In this document: positions 1 through 9,934 of the stretch, one piece after another
How positions within the stretch are numbered: position 1 is the first letter of the stretch
Layout of the letters: each line of letters opens with the position of its first letter
Assembly (NCBI RefSeq): GCF_027172205.1
Contig: NC_070607.1
Span: 20,064,069 to 20,128,068 of the forward strand
Source of the DNA: Podarcis raffonei
Lineage: Eukaryota > Chordata > Lepidosauria > Squamata > Lacertidae
Reading direction: 5' to 3'
Length of the DNA: 64,000 nucleotides
Program-made: the position numbers and the translations under genes
Notes under the pieces: model-generated
The model's database searches: none
Told to the model about the DNA's origin: nothing
Seen by the model: only the letters and a program-made list of their open reading frames with translations

Positions 1-500
1 CGTTTATATGCAGCCTTACCTTACTTCTGAGCAGACGAGTGCAGGACTTGTGCTGTTAGCAGCAAAGAACGACACAGCCCCCAAGAGCTGGGTGTTTGTT
101 TGTTTTTGTGGCACAAGCTTTTCCGGACTACTAGAACCAGTTCACCCAAAAGCACGCATTATCTGCAGGCTAGACAAGATCGCATAGAAGTCTATGGGGC
201 AGTTTGGGACGATTCTGTTCAAAGCTAAGAGCAAGCAAAGCGACTGTTTCCGATGCAACACAATCACCTACGTGGTCGTGGTGGAGAAGCAAAAGCCTCC
301 GGGCTCCAGTCCGACAGGCCCCGCACCTCCCTTGACCCTGACGTCTCCAGATACCGTAGCTTGATTGTCTCCCGCCGCAGCAGATGGTCCTCCGTGGGTT
401 TTGCAATGTTTGTGGCCGCTCTAGGCACTCAGCACCGGGGCGGAAGAGACGTACAATAAGCTCCGTACTTCCGGTTCCTGTTTGAATGTGCATGGCAGGA
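1..500 (-). promoter_or_regulatory. Possible divergent promoter and first noncoding exon (candidate DDX59 5' end)
   Basis: This patch is richer in CpG and GC than the DNA to its right. On the minus strand it carries an ETS-type core CCGGAAGT at about 470-478, a motif common in housekeeping promoters. Near the left edge the minus strand reads AAG|GTAAGG (exon side ending at about 20), a good match to a vertebrate splice donor. Together these fit a first exon of roughly 20-470 on the minus strand. In mammals, as I recall, DDX59 lies head-to-head with CAMSAP2, so DDX59 is the natural candidate. The open frames here match no DDX59 protein sequence I remember, so if the idea is right the exon is untranslated. 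Function and identity are inference only. Confidence 0.3.
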
Positions 501-2244
501 GCTGCGGGGTGGTGGAAACCGAAGCAGATGGATAAGGTTCCTTTGTAGTGGTTTCGGGATGGTCATGTCCGTTCCCCCCGCACACCCCGAAAGTGATTTG
601 GGTGATTGGCTTTTGGAAGAGAGAGGGGGCTGGAGTTGGGGTTTTTAAAAGGAAAATAGCTGGGTATGGAAGTAAAAAAATAAAGAAGGAACTGGGTATG
701 AGGAAGGTAAAGCCTTCAGCTTTACAGAACTGATTTCTTTTTTTCCCTTTTTTTAATTTTTGAAAAGTTTTTATTATTAAAATAATTCAGCATTAATACA
801 CACATATTGCGAATATACAAGCATACAAACATACATTTAATACAATCCTTTAAAATGTTCAAACATACCTACACTCAATCCCACAGATAATTCCTTTTCC
901 CCATCACCATCCATCATCCCTCACCCCACCTTTGTGTTAGACTTCCAATCTACTCAATTGCAATTTCTTTCCACTTCTATTACTTTCTTTCACACACCTT
1001 TAACCTAATTTCATGCTTCTTTTTCTGTTACACATTGTTATCCATCTTATTTAATATTTCAGTATTTAAAACGGAACTTGTTTATTCTAATAGGAATTCT
1101 TTGGTTCACAAGGAGGAATCGCAATGAGTGTGGGCTCCTGTGTCTCCTCAGCCCCAGTCATACTGGCAGAAGTTGAGCCCACGTTCAGATTAGCTAGAAG
1201 AAAGGGGGGGAACCCCAGAAAAGGAGGGGTTGTGAAAGGGGCAGTTGGAAGGAGGGACTGCAAAAGGTAGCTGTTTGCTTGGTCAGAATGAAATGGAAAG
1301 GAGTCTGTGGGACTGATCTTTTGTAAACTTAACAACCTAACCATATACAGTTTGCTCACAGGTAAGGCACACTGTGTTCCGTGTACTCCTAGGTAAAATA
1401 TGGACACTTCCTGGAAAGGAAGCCCAGCTGAACACAGTGAGATATTTTGAGTAACATACTAGGTCTGCACTGTGTGCATAGCACATATGTTTGATGCCTG
1501 TGCCAAGGCAGATCTGAAGCAAAGGTTTTAAGAAATTCAGCATCACTGTATCTCCATAATGGTCGTTGTACCTGTTTGGACACTATAGGGCCATAGCTTG
1601 TGTCCTTGTCACTGGACTGTTGCTTTAGCTTCCTTATTTATGTGTGTATATCAGGCTTCCCCCCTCTGCTTTTTCAGTCCAAAAGACATTCAGAGTGGCG
1701 TCCAAAAATCAGTAATAAAAAGACAGTCCTGCTTTGGGCTTGCGACCTAAAAGACACAACACAAAAATAAAGAGTGTTGAGAGAGAGGAGAGTAAAACAA
1801 AACAAATTCAAGCATTTTTTTCTTAAGCTGAAATTGAAGCAGTAGACTAAAAGTAGGAATCAACCTGCTTCAAATCTGTTCCTTAGCTTCCACAGCCTGA
1901 TGAAATGGCTGTTTCCAGGTGAAGCTGAAGAATGGAAGAGTCTGTTAGAATTGATAGTTGGGCATGGACGACACTACTTTGCTCAGGATAAACTTCTTAA
2001 GCACAAACTTTCTTGCTTTCCTTCTGAGGCAACCTGATGGAAAAGATAAGCCTAGATCCTCAGATGTTTCGCTCTTTGTGGCTACTGAGTACAGAGTGCT
2101 CAGTCTTCATTAGACTATTTGGGGGAGTTCTGCCTTAGGAGATTTCCTTTATAAAATACATGGGTTTACCTAGGCCTGCCAGTACCTCCCTCTTGTTCAT
2201 GGATGACATGGTTTTTTGCTACATGGTTTTGGCACTTGGAGAAT
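501..2244. other. Intergenic DNA, mostly unrecognised
   Basis: No gene is visible. The stretch at about 738-1080 starts with T-rich sequence and continues as A/C-rich low-complexity DNA; it resembles the 3' end of an L1-type LINE inserted on the minus strand, but this is weak. From 1080 to 2244 I recognise neither coding exons nor named repeats. The short open frames lack splice context and family resemblance. Confidence 0.5.
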
Positions 2245-2257
2245 GAGTTTGCTGTTA

Positions 2258-2624
2258 AGGTAAAGGTAAAGGTACCCCTGCCCGTACGGGCCGGTCGTGA
2301 CCGACTCTGGGGTTGCGTGCTCATCTCGCTTAAGAGGCCGGGAGCCAGCGCTGTCCGAAGACACTTCCGGGTCACGTGGCCAGCGTGACGAAGCTGCTCT
2401 GGCGAGCCAGCACCAGCGCAGCATACGGAAACGCCGTTTACCTTCCCGCTATAAAGCGGTACCTATTTATCTACTTGCACTTAGGGGTGCTTTCGAACTG
2501 CTAGGTGGGCAGGAGCTGGGACCGAACGACGGGAGCTCACCCCGCCGCAGGGATTCGAACCGCCGACCATATGATCGGCAAGTCCTAGGCACTGAGGTTT
2601 TACCCACAGCGCCACCTGCGTCCC
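2258..2624 (-). repeat. Sauria SINE (variant subfamily), full length
   Basis: This is a tRNA-derived SINE on the minus strand. The tRNA-like head lies at the right end, with a B-box-like GGTTCGAATCC complement at about 2550-2562, and the tail of GGTAAAGGTAAAGG units lies at the left. A 13-bp target-site duplication, GAGTTTGCTGTTA, flanks it at 2245-2257 and 2625-2637. It belongs to a variant subfamily, shared with the copy at 47479, that carries the palindromic GCCCGTACGGGC near the tail and a TATAAAGCGG motif in the middle. Pol III transcription and mobilisation by a BovB-type LINE are known for this family. Confidence 0.9.
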
Positions 2625-2904
2625 GAGTTTGCTGTTAGTATACAGTATATGATTGTGATTAAGTCTTCTACTGCAGATCAAGCTCTCGACTGCCCTTCTG
2701 CTCACTGATTATATACTTTCTAACTGGGTTGTCACTGCCTTTTCATTCACAGACCAAGGCACATTATTTTTCTTGCTTAGGACTCCTATATTTAGAGTTG
2801 TTGGAGGAACACTGACCCTAAACAGATGACCAATTTATCAAGTGCTAATATTTTCTAGGGCCATAGATCAGTGGAAGAAGAGGTTCCTAGGTTAGCAGAA
2901 CATA

Positions 2905-3081
2905 GTTAGATGTTTTATATTGAGTCAGACCATTTGGTGCATCTAACTCAACATTGTCTACAATGATTGGCAGTGTCTGTCTAGGGTTGTAGAGTTTCTT
3001 CCAGCCCCGCCAGGAGATGCCAGGGATTGAACCTGAGACCTTTGGAATGAAAGCAGGTGCTCTGCCACTGAGCTTCAGCCT
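2905..3081 (-). repeat. tRNA-derived SINE with LINE-like tail (old copy)
   Basis: Read on the minus strand, the right end begins with a tRNA-like head: an A box of the form AGCTCAGTGGCAGAGC and a B box GGTTCAATCCC. The left end carries the motif ACTCAATATAAAACATC, a worn form of the 'actcagtataaggcagctt' tail that is common in squamate genomes. A diverged copy of the same family lies on the + strand at 59385. This family differs from the Sauria SINEs in both head and tail. Confidence 0.7.
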
Positions 3082-3112
3082 AATTCCAACCAGGGCTGGG
3101 GAAAACTCCCCT

Positions 3113-3265
3113 TTCATAGAATCATAGAATTGTAGAGTTGGAAGGGACCCAGAGGATCATCTAGTCCAAGCCCCTGTAATCCAGGAATATGCAGCTCTCC
3201 CATACGGGGATGAAACCTGCAACCTTGGCATTATCAGTAGCATGCTCTAACCAACTGAGAGCTGC
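3113..3265 (-). repeat. Chimeric SINE: tRNA-Ile-like head with CR1 3' tail
   Basis: On the minus strand this reads a tRNA-Ile-like segment (CAGTTGGTTAGAGCATGC, then GATAATGCCAAGG and the B box GGTTTCATCCC) at about 3265-3195. A CR1-type tail follows (GGACTAGATGATCC, then CTTCCAACTCT and ATTCTATGATTCTATGA) down to 3113. The order head-tail and the ATTCTATG octamer end are what one expects of a tRNA SINE that borrowed the 3' end of a CR1 LINE. I see no clear target-site duplication. Confidence 0.7.
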
Positions 3266-3596
3266 TGTCACTCAGTGCAGACAATTCAATACAAGCAGCT
3301 TCCTTTAGCTATGTCTACCACAGATTTGTCTATTAATCAGAATTAATTTTTTAAAAGATCATGTCTATAATGTATAATGTAATGGGGGACAGTTATCAAG
3401 TGGCAAGGCATCCTCACATTTACCACTGGGTGAGTTGGTCATCAGTAGTCACTCAATGTAATAAATGATGTAGTGATCTGCATTTGGTTTCCTTTGAAGT
3501 TTAAGTAAAAGCAACAAAGAATCTTCTAAGCTTATAGACTAGCATAATGGCATATGTTTTTTTGTTGACGAGTCTACTTCCATCGGTTGTTCTTAG

Positions 3597-3840
3597 AGCT
3601 GACCCACCATTAGGCAGAGCAAAGTGATTGCTTCATGCAGCATATGAGAGTATGTGTGAGGTGTAAGGATGAGTGCACCTACCTCTAAGATGGCTTGATG
3701 TACTCAGAGAATAGGAGAGGACACTAATTTGTCCACATTGTTGAACTAGGAGTTAACTGCCCATCTGGTTGGCTTGTAGTTAAATGGAGGAGAGTGACAT
3801 ATTCTCATTTGCCTCGGGCAGCAAAATGCCTTGGCTGACC
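3597..3840. repeat. Possible worn DNA transposon
   Basis: The two ends are loosely inverted: CTGACCCACCATTAGGCAGA on the left and a 'tgccttggctgacc' end on the right. Sequence related to the left end recurs at about 13560-13622. The class is uncertain and the copy is old. Confidence 0.3.
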
Positions 3841-4331
3841 CTGGATGTTCAACTGGTTTCTTGCTTTCTAGCTCCAAAAAACAAATCTTTTTGGAGCAAA
3901 TTTCTGTATAGATTGTACACTTGTGCAGTTCTTGTACTTTTAGAAAGCCAGTTGTATAAATTAAGGTATTGCCATACTCAGTTCCTGCATCTGATGAAAT
4001 AGGCTGGCTGTTGCCTTGGAAACCCACAATTGCTGTAATGATTCAATTAAAGGTGCTACTGCACTTTATATGTTCTTTACCCGTTTTATCGCTCTTGGCT
4101 TATTTAGTTTAGCAGGGCTTACAAATGGACCTTGTTTTGCACCTCCCACCCTTTATCTCTAAGTAACATATGTTTGCCACTTTTTTCTCCTTTTCACTTG
4201 CCTACTTGTTCCTTTAGCAGTGGCATGATAGGAAGGAAGCCAATAGGAGCTGCTTTCTACATCTCCATGCCAGGACATGTTAAATTCATTCAGTGTGGGA
4301 AAAGCAAAAAACCATGCTCTAAATACAGGTA

Positions 4332-4553
4332 CAGTGGTACCTCGGGTTACATACGCTTCAGGTTACAGACTCCGCTAACCCAGAAATAGTACCTCGGGTT
4401 AAGAACTTTGCTTCAGGATTAGAACAGAAATCGTGCTCCGGCGGCACAGCAGCAGCAGGAGGCCCCATTAGCTAAAGTGGTGCTTCAGGTTAAGAACAGT
4501 TTCAGGTTAAGAGCTCTGGAACGAATTAAGTACTTAACCTGAGGTACCACTGT
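4332..4553. mobile_element. Tigger-like (Tc1/mariner superfamily) MITE, family 1
   Basis: This 222-bp non-autonomous DNA transposon has terminal inverted repeats starting CAGTGGTACCTCGGGTTA, flanked by the TA dinucleotide duplication typical of Tc1/mariner elements (4330-4331 and 4554-4555). The interior carries repeated 'aggttaagaac' motifs in both directions, so it is nearly palindromic. Two more copies of the family lie at 36718 and 38117. It has no coding capacity. Confidence 0.85.
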
Positions 4554-4659
4554 ATATATACTAAACTTAGCTATGATGCTCTGTATATATTAAATAGTAG
4601 TAGCCATATATTTAATGTTACATTCATTTAGCCTTATTAATGCTTATTTTATTTATCTT

Positions 4660-5050
4660 TGACTGAGTCTGTTACTTCTGTGGAATGCTCTCCCCAGGGA
4701 GGTTTGTCTAGTACCTTCCTTATAGCACATTCATTCCTCTTCAACCAGACCTTGGGCTGATTAATATTCTACAGCCTTTTAAATGTGTTTGTGGGAGGGG
4801 AGTTATTGTTTTGTTGTTTCTGTTTTAACTATTTCTTGGTACTTTTATCCAGGGCTTTTTTTAAGCCTGAACTCACTGAAACTCAGTTCTGGCACTTCTC
4901 AGGTGGGCGCCATTGCCGTTATAAGAGAAGAAGGGAGGTGTTCACCTTTTTCTAGAAAAATAGAACTGCTTTTATCTCTTGTTTTTATCACATGAACTGT
5001 CCTGAGATCTTTTGATGAAGGGTGGTATATAAATCTAATAAATAAAAATA
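4660..5050 (+). repeat. L2-like LINE 3' end, interrupted by another repeat
   Basis: The stretch reads 'tggaatgctctccccaggga', which corresponds to the WNALP(P) motif at the C-terminus of L2-type LINE reverse transcriptases. It ends with an L2-like 'cctgagatcttttgatgaag' region and an AATAAATA-rich tail. At about 4849-4960 it is interrupted by a different repeat that has a second copy at 45445. It is an old, strongly diverged relic. Confidence 0.55.
4849..4960. repeat. Unnamed interspersed repeat, copy 1
   Basis: This starts at AGGGCTTTTTTT, continues through 'ctcaggtgggcgccattgcc', and ends at TTTTTCTAGAAAAA. It shares most of its sequence with 45445-45563. It sits inside a worn L2-like LINE end, so it inserted later than that LINE. 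I cannot name its class. Confidence 0.5.
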
Positions 5051-5352
5051 ATAAATAAATAAATATTTAGATTAGGTTTAGTCTTTGCATAGTGGATTTT
5101 ATTAAAGTGTTATCACGTACTTTATTGCATCTGCCAGGGCTAGATTGTTGAGAGAGGGTCTAGTCCTTTCATTTTCACACAGAACATCTATAGTGGAAAT
5201 GGTCAGCTACTCCAGTCCATAGCCTCAGAGTTGCAATGGAATCCTAAGCAAGTTTACTCAGAAGCAAGTCCCATTCTGAAAACATGGAATAAGTCCCACT
5301 GAACTCAGGACAACTTTGTTCTGAGTAAATATACATAGGACTGCACTGTACA

Positions 5353-5722
5353 TGAAATATACTCAGAGTCGCAAAGTGATTTCATGCTCTTTATTCAGCT
5401 CATAGTGGTGAGGAGGAATGAATGAATGTCCCCTCAAAGTATCTGCTTTATATACATTATTTACACAATGGGCTGCACATGATTGGCTAATTCCGGAATT
5501 CTACTGTAAGCCAATCAGCTTGTGGATTCACTTCAATCTGGAGCATGATTGGGTGGTTCCTTCCAACCAATCATACTGCTGCATTGTTCTAGGACCAATC
5601 AGACTGCTGCATTCTGAATCCTATTGTTCTAGGACTAATCAGACTGCTGCCTTTTGGATCCTATTGTTCTAGGACCAATCAGACTGCTGCAGTTTGGAGC
5701 CTATTCAACTCAGTACATAACA
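5353..5722 (-). repeat. 3' LTR of the gypsy element
   Basis: This is the 370-bp long terminal repeat downstream of the reading frame. In element orientation a TATA box (TATATAAAG complement, 5446-5454) and an AATAAA signal (complement at 5390-5395) place U3 to the right and a short U5 to the left. U3 holds three 40-bp tandem units at 5583-5622, 5623-5662 and 5663-5702. Units one and three contain CCAAT; the middle unit reads CTAAT instead. Confidence 0.92.
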
Positions 5723-5732
5723 CCCCTCCCCT

Positions 5733-8700
5733 CTAAGTTCCCGTCCTGCCCGGGAGGTCGCATTCATAGTCCTCGAGGTACGCTGGCGGCCTACGTGTGC
5801 GTTGCGGCCTGGGGTGTTCCCTGGTCCGGGGTTCAGGTTCTGGCTCGTGTTCCAAGGATGCTGGCTGTGATGGGGCTGTCTGGTCTGGCGCAACCGGCTC
5901 GCTCAGTCGTGGTTCTGGTTCCGGTGTCCTTTCGGCCTCGCAGGTCCTCTCTGTATTTACTGATTCTGCCTCTCCTGCTGGCCCCTCGTGCTCTATGGGC
6001 CTCACTGCCCCTCTGTTCCCTTGGGACTCCTCTGACCTTTCCTCCTCCTGGTTTTCTCCCGGGAATCGTCGCCGTATCTGGTCGCAGTGGCGGCGCCAGC
6101 ATTGCCCCCCATCTGTTAGCACCTCGTACGACACGGGGCCAGTGACCCTGGTGACTGTGGCGGGTACCCATGCTGGGCCTGCCCCAAAATTCTTTGCGTA
6201 CACTGGGTCCTGGGCCTCGAAGGTCCGGGGGTTCCTGCCTTCCCCCACCACTACCTCATCCTGAGCTCTATCGGGGTGAAGGCGGTCCAATCTGATTGCA
6301 AGGCGCCGACCCATTAGTAGTTCAGCGGGGCTCCGGCCAGTTGTTGAGCTGGGGGTGCTGTGCTGTGCTAGAAGGAATGTGGCAAGGCGGTACTCCCAAT
6401 CCCCTTGCGTCATGCGGCGAAGGGTGTCCTTGGTGGTCCGCACCATGCGTTCTGCTTGGCCATTGGTGGCAGGATGGAATGGCGCCGAACAGATGTGGCG
6501 GATGGCGTTTTGCGCTGTGAAGGTTTGGAATTCTCCTGACGTAAATGCAGTCCCGTTGTCTGAGACGAGAGTGTCAGGGAGCCCGTGGGTTGCAAACAGC
6601 CTGCGTAGTACCCGGATGGCTGCGGACGTAGAAGTGGACGGTACCAGTGCGACTTCCAGCCATTTGGTGTAGGAGTCCACCACTATGAAGAATGTTTTCC
6701 CCTGAAAGGGGCCAGCGAAGTCCACATGCAGGCGTGACCATGGTGCTCGGGCGGACTCCCAGGACTGGACTGGGGCCCTTGGGGGATCTGGGCGGGATTC
6801 TTGGCAGGCCTGGCAGTGTTTGACCCAGGCCTCTATCTCTCCGTCGATCCCCGGCCACCACACATAACTCCTGGCAAGGGCCTTCATTCTTACTACCCCT
6901 GGGTGTGTCTCGTGTAGGGCTGTGAGGACCCTTTTGCGGAGGGGCTGGGGAACAACGACCCTGCTTCCCCATAACAGGCACCCCTTGTGGGCCGACAGTT
7001 CATGTTTGCGGGTTGTGTAGCCGGCGAATTCTGGCCCGGGGCTGCTGCTGGGCCATCCCCTCCACACCCAGTCCAGGACCCGGGAGATGACCCTATCTTT
7101 CTTGGAATGGTGTGCAACTTCTTGTGCCTGAATGGGGCGGTCGGGAAGCAGCTCCAGGCTCATAACCTCTTGTGCAGGTGCTGGGTCGGGGCCTGTTTCC
7201 GGTAGTGGTAGCCTGCTGAGGGCATCCGCATGGCCCATCGCCTTCCCCGGACGGTGAATCAGTGCATACTGGTAGCTGGCAAGGAAAATTGACCACCTGA
7301 GGACGCGAGGAGACAGCACTTGGGGGGTCTGCTTTTCAGGGGCAAATAAGCCAAGCAACGGCTTGTGGTCAGTCACCACGGTGAAGGGCCGCCCGTACAA
7401 GAAATCATGGAATTTTTTTACTCCCTTCACGATTGCCAGACCCTCCTTGTCGATTTGCGAGTAGTTCCGCTCGGTTGCGTTGAGTGTCTGGGAAAAGTAT
7501 GCCACCGGTACCTCTCTTCCATCCGGGAGTTGGTGTCCCAGGACAGCGCCAATTCCATAGGGCGAGGCATCGCATGCTAGCACCACCGGCAGCCTCTCGT
7601 CGAAGTGTGCCAAGACCGAGTTTGAGACAAGCAAGTCCTTGACTGCCTGGAATGCGGCCTCCTGGCGCTGGCCCCACACCCAAGGGGCCCGCTTGTCCAG
7701 GAGTCTGTGTAGGGGCTCTGCTACCGCCGCCTTGTGGGGAAGGAAGGAATGGTAAAAGTTCAATAGTCCCAAGAAGGCCTGAAGTTCAGTCTTGTTCTTG
7801 GGCGCTGGGGCATCACAAATGGCCCGTACCTTGTCCCCAGTCGGGTGGACCCCTTCTGCGTCCACCATAAATCCCAGAAAGTCCACCTGAGGCACTCCTA
7901 GTAGACATTTTTCCCGCTTCACCTTGAGACCCGCCGTCTGGAAACGGTGCAGAACGGTGCGGAGGCGGTCCTCAAACTCCTCTGGTGTGGGCCCGGCAAT
8001 CAACACATCATCGAAGAAGGGGGTGACGCCAGGAATCCCTTTAAGTAGAGAGTCCATTAGATTCTGGAATATGCCTGGTGCCACGCTGACACCGAATTGC
8101 AGCCGCTTTACCCTGAATGCTCCTCTGTGCGTCACAATCGTCTGTGCCTCTGCTGTGGCCTCATCTACTGGCAGCTGTTGATATGCTTGGGCCAAGTCCA
8201 GCTTGCCAAAAATTTTCGACCCAGCCAGGGTGGCAAGAACATGGCTGACCACTGGCACTGGGTATGCATGGGCCGTGAGGGCCTTGTTTATGGTACATTT
8301 GTAGTCTGCGCAGATGCGGACTGAACCATTAGGCTTGACGGGCGTGACGATTGGGGTTTCCCAGGGGGCATTAGGCACCGGCTCCAGCACTCCTTGCTCC
8401 ACGAGCCGGTCCAATTCCTCGTCTATACGGGGTTTCAGGGCGAACGGGACCCGGCGGGCCTTGAGCCTGACCGGTCGTACTGCGGGGTCAAGCTGTAGAG
8501 CAATGGGGGGGCCCGTATACTGTCCCAATTTCCCATCGAAAACCCCCGGAAATTCCTTGCATATGGCGTCCACGTCCACTTGTAAGCTAGTGTGGTTCAC
8601 CCCGGTGACGGCTAGCCCCAGTGGTCCAAACCATGCCAATCCCAGTAAGCTAATGTAGGGGCCCTTGACCACAAGCAAGTCCAGTTGCCGCGTCCGCCCT

Positions 8701-9809
8701 CGGTATTGCACCCTGAAGGTCCCCACCCCCATTGTGGGGACCTTACGTTTTTGGAAGTCCCGGAGGGTGAATGGGGCCGGCCTGAGTTTGGGACCCCCAG
8801 TAGGACACAGTTTCCTTAAGGTCCTTGCCGAGATTATGGATAGAGTTGAACCCGTGTCAAGCTCCATGCGGCATGGGGCCCCCTCTATCTGTACGTCAAC
8901 ATAAATTTTCTCTACGTTGGGGTGGGGCAACTGGTATACCTGGAAGTCCGTGAGCTCTGTCGAGTTGCCTTGGTGCGTTGGGCCCCGGGACCCGGGGCTC
9001 TTGGATTGGTCATCTGATGCCTGGCGTCGGGTGGGCCGAGCCCGACACACCCGGGCGATGTGTCCCAATTTTCTGCACTGCCTGCACTCTGCGTTGCGGA
9101 AACGGCAGGTCCTCCTCTCGTGACTTTCTCCACAGCTTGCGCAGCTCCCTCCTTCTCGTCGAGGCAGCTGTGGTATGTGGGCTGCTTGAGTGCGCTGCTG
9201 TACTCGGTGCACCTCCTCCCTGTCGGATCCTGAGTCGTCGGTGAGGTCTTCGTGGTGGACCCTCGGTTGGGACAGCTGGCTCGGCCGTGCCTCTTGCGTC
9301 GACCTCTCGGCAGCTTCCGTTGCCAGGGCCTCCTCCAGAGCGACCTGGAACGTTAGGTCCTTCTTAGCGTAGAGGCGTCGTTGCAGCTTCTCATCCTTCA
9401 GGCCACCGACGAGGCGGTCACGAAGCATGTTCTCCAGCTCTGAGAAGTTGCAGAACCGGGCGGCTTGGCGGAGAGAGGTCACAAACCCAGTTATGGTTTC
9501 CCCAGGGGCTTGCCGCTTTGCGTAGAAGGCATTTCGACGAGCCACCACTGAGGGCTGTGGCGAAAAGTGCCCCTTCAGCTGTTCCATTATTGTTTTGTAT
9601 GGAACAGTAGCGACGTCTTCAGGCGCAAGGAGGGCCCGGGCGATTTCAAACGTCTCCTCTCCGCAGACGCTGAAGAATATCGCCCTCTTCTTGGCGTCTT
9701 CTTCGTCGGTGACCCCTTTGGCTTCTAGGAGGAAGGTGAAACGGGAGGCGTACGCTTCCCAGTCTCCAGATGCTGGGTTGAACGGCGAGAAGCTGTTGTC
9801 GGTTGCCAT
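5733..9809 (-). CDS. Gag-Pol polyprotein of the gypsy retrotransposon
   Basis: This is a single open frame of 1,358 residues. A Gag-like region spans residues 1-220. A cysteine/histidine-rich zinc-knuckle segment lies at about 223-255 (CASCGESH, CRQCRKLGH). The aspartic protease carries LDTGST at about 317-322. Reverse transcriptase spans about 440-610 with its DD motif near 600. RNase H covers about 740-870 (ACDAS, TDHKPL). The integrase zinc-binding region is at about 966-1003 and its catalytic core at about 1025-1125 (HVDFAGPF, VSDNG, NGQAERM). A charged, Glu/Pro-rich tail ends the protein; I see no chromodomain. The stop codon overlaps the purine tract. Gag and Pol share one frame, and sequence such as HPGVVRMKALAR recalls the Mag/K02A2.6-like lineage. 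The frame looks whole. Confidence 0.93.
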   Translation of the reverse strand: MATDNSFSPFNPASGDWEAYASRFTFLLEAKGVTDEEDAKKRAIFFSVCGEETFEIARALLAPEDVATVPYKTIMEQLKGHFSPQPSVVARRNAFYAKRQAPGETITGFVTSLRQAARFCNFSELENMLRDRLVGGLKDEKLQRRLYAKKDLTFQVALEEALATEAAERSTQEARPSQLSQPRVHHEDLTDDSGSDREEVHRVQQRTQAAHIPQLPRREGGSCASCGESHERRTCRFRNAECRQCRKLGHIARVCRARPTRRQASDDQSKSPGSRGPTHQGNSTELTDFQVYQLPHPNVEKIYVDVQIEGAPCRMELDTGSTLSIISARTLRKLCPTGGPKLRPAPFTLRDFQKRKVPTMGVGTFRVQYRGRTRQLDLLVVKGPYISLLGLAWFGPLGLAVTGVNHTSLQVDVDAICKEFPGVFDGKLGQYTGPPIALQLDPAVRPVRLKARRVPFALKPRIDEELDRLVEQGVLEPVPNAPWETPIVTPVKPNGSVRICADYKCTINKALTAHAYPVPVVSHVLATLAGSKIFGKLDLAQAYQQLPVDEATAEAQTIVTHRGAFRVKRLQFGVSVAPGIFQNLMDSLLKGIPGVTPFFDDVLIAGPTPEEFEDRLRTVLHRFQTAGLKVKREKCLLGVPQVDFLGFMVDAEGVHPTGDKVRAICDAPAPKNKTELQAFLGLLNFYHSFLPHKAAVAEPLHRLLDKRAPWVWGQRQEAAFQAVKDLLVSNSVLAHFDERLPVVLACDASPYGIGAVLGHQLPDGREVPVAYFSQTLNATERNYSQIDKEGLAIVKGVKKFHDFLYGRPFTVVTDHKPLLGLFAPEKQTPQVLSPRVLRWSIFLASYQYALIHRPGKAMGHADALSRLPLPETGPDPAPAQEVMSLELLPDRPIQAQEVAHHSKKDRVISRVLDWVWRGWPSSSPGPEFAGYTTRKHELSAHKGCLLWGSRVVVPQPLRKRVLTALHETHPGVVRMKALARSYVWWPGIDGEIEAWVKHCQACQESRPDPPRAPVQSWESARAPWSRLHVDFAGPFQGKTFFIVVDSYTKWLEVALVPSTSTSAAIRVLRRLFATHGLPDTLVSDNGTAFTSGEFQTFTAQNAIRHICSAPFHPATNGQAERMVRTTKDTLRRMTQGDWEYRLATFLLAQHSTPSSTTGRSPAELLMGRRLAIRLDRLHPDRAQDEVVVGEGRNPRTFEAQDPVYAKNFGAGPAWVPATVTRVTGPVSYEVLTDGGQCWRRHCDQIRRRFPGENQEEERSEESQGNRGAVRPIEHEGPAGEAESVNTERTCEAERTPEPEPRLSEPVAPDQTAPSQPASLEHEPEPEPRTREHPRPQRTRRPPAYLEDYECDLPGRTGT

Positions 9810-9913
9810 TCTGAGTTCCTTGTGTCCCGGAGCTGAAGCCTGGATACACGGTGCGAGGCAGCGGTGCGGCAGGTGGCGGTGCTGCGGTGCTGTGTGTGGC
9901 AGTCAGCTCAGCG

Positions 9914-9933
9914 GGATCCCACCTTCGTCGCCA
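9914..9933 (-). other. Primer-binding site of the gypsy element
   Basis: One base after the 5' LTR, in element orientation, the sequence reads TGGCGACGAAGGTGGGAT, where TGG pairs with a tRNA CCA end. It is close to the complement of the 3' end of tRNA-Ser(GCT) as I recall it, with about two differences in the first 18 bases. The tRNA assignment is inference. Confidence 0.65.
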
Positions 9934-9934
9934 G

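Noticed and set aside
2545-2624. Functional tRNA gene
   Set aside because: A and B boxes are present, but the segment is the head of a Sauria SINE and does not fold as a complete tRNA; the same holds for the other SINE heads and for the tRNA-Ile-like head at 3195-3265.
2297-2638. Open frames in SINEs (also at 19433, 29751, 44698, 47537 and 54086)
   Set aside because: They are readings of Sauria SINE sequence, not genes.
5418-5672. 84-codon open frame, repeated exactly at 10000-10254
   Set aside because: It lies within the LTRs and is duplicated because the LTRs are identical; it is not a gene.
5654-9372. Many open frames on the + strand opposite the gypsy reading frame
   Set aside because: They are shadows of the GC-rich gag-pol frame on the minus strand; none shows a domain.
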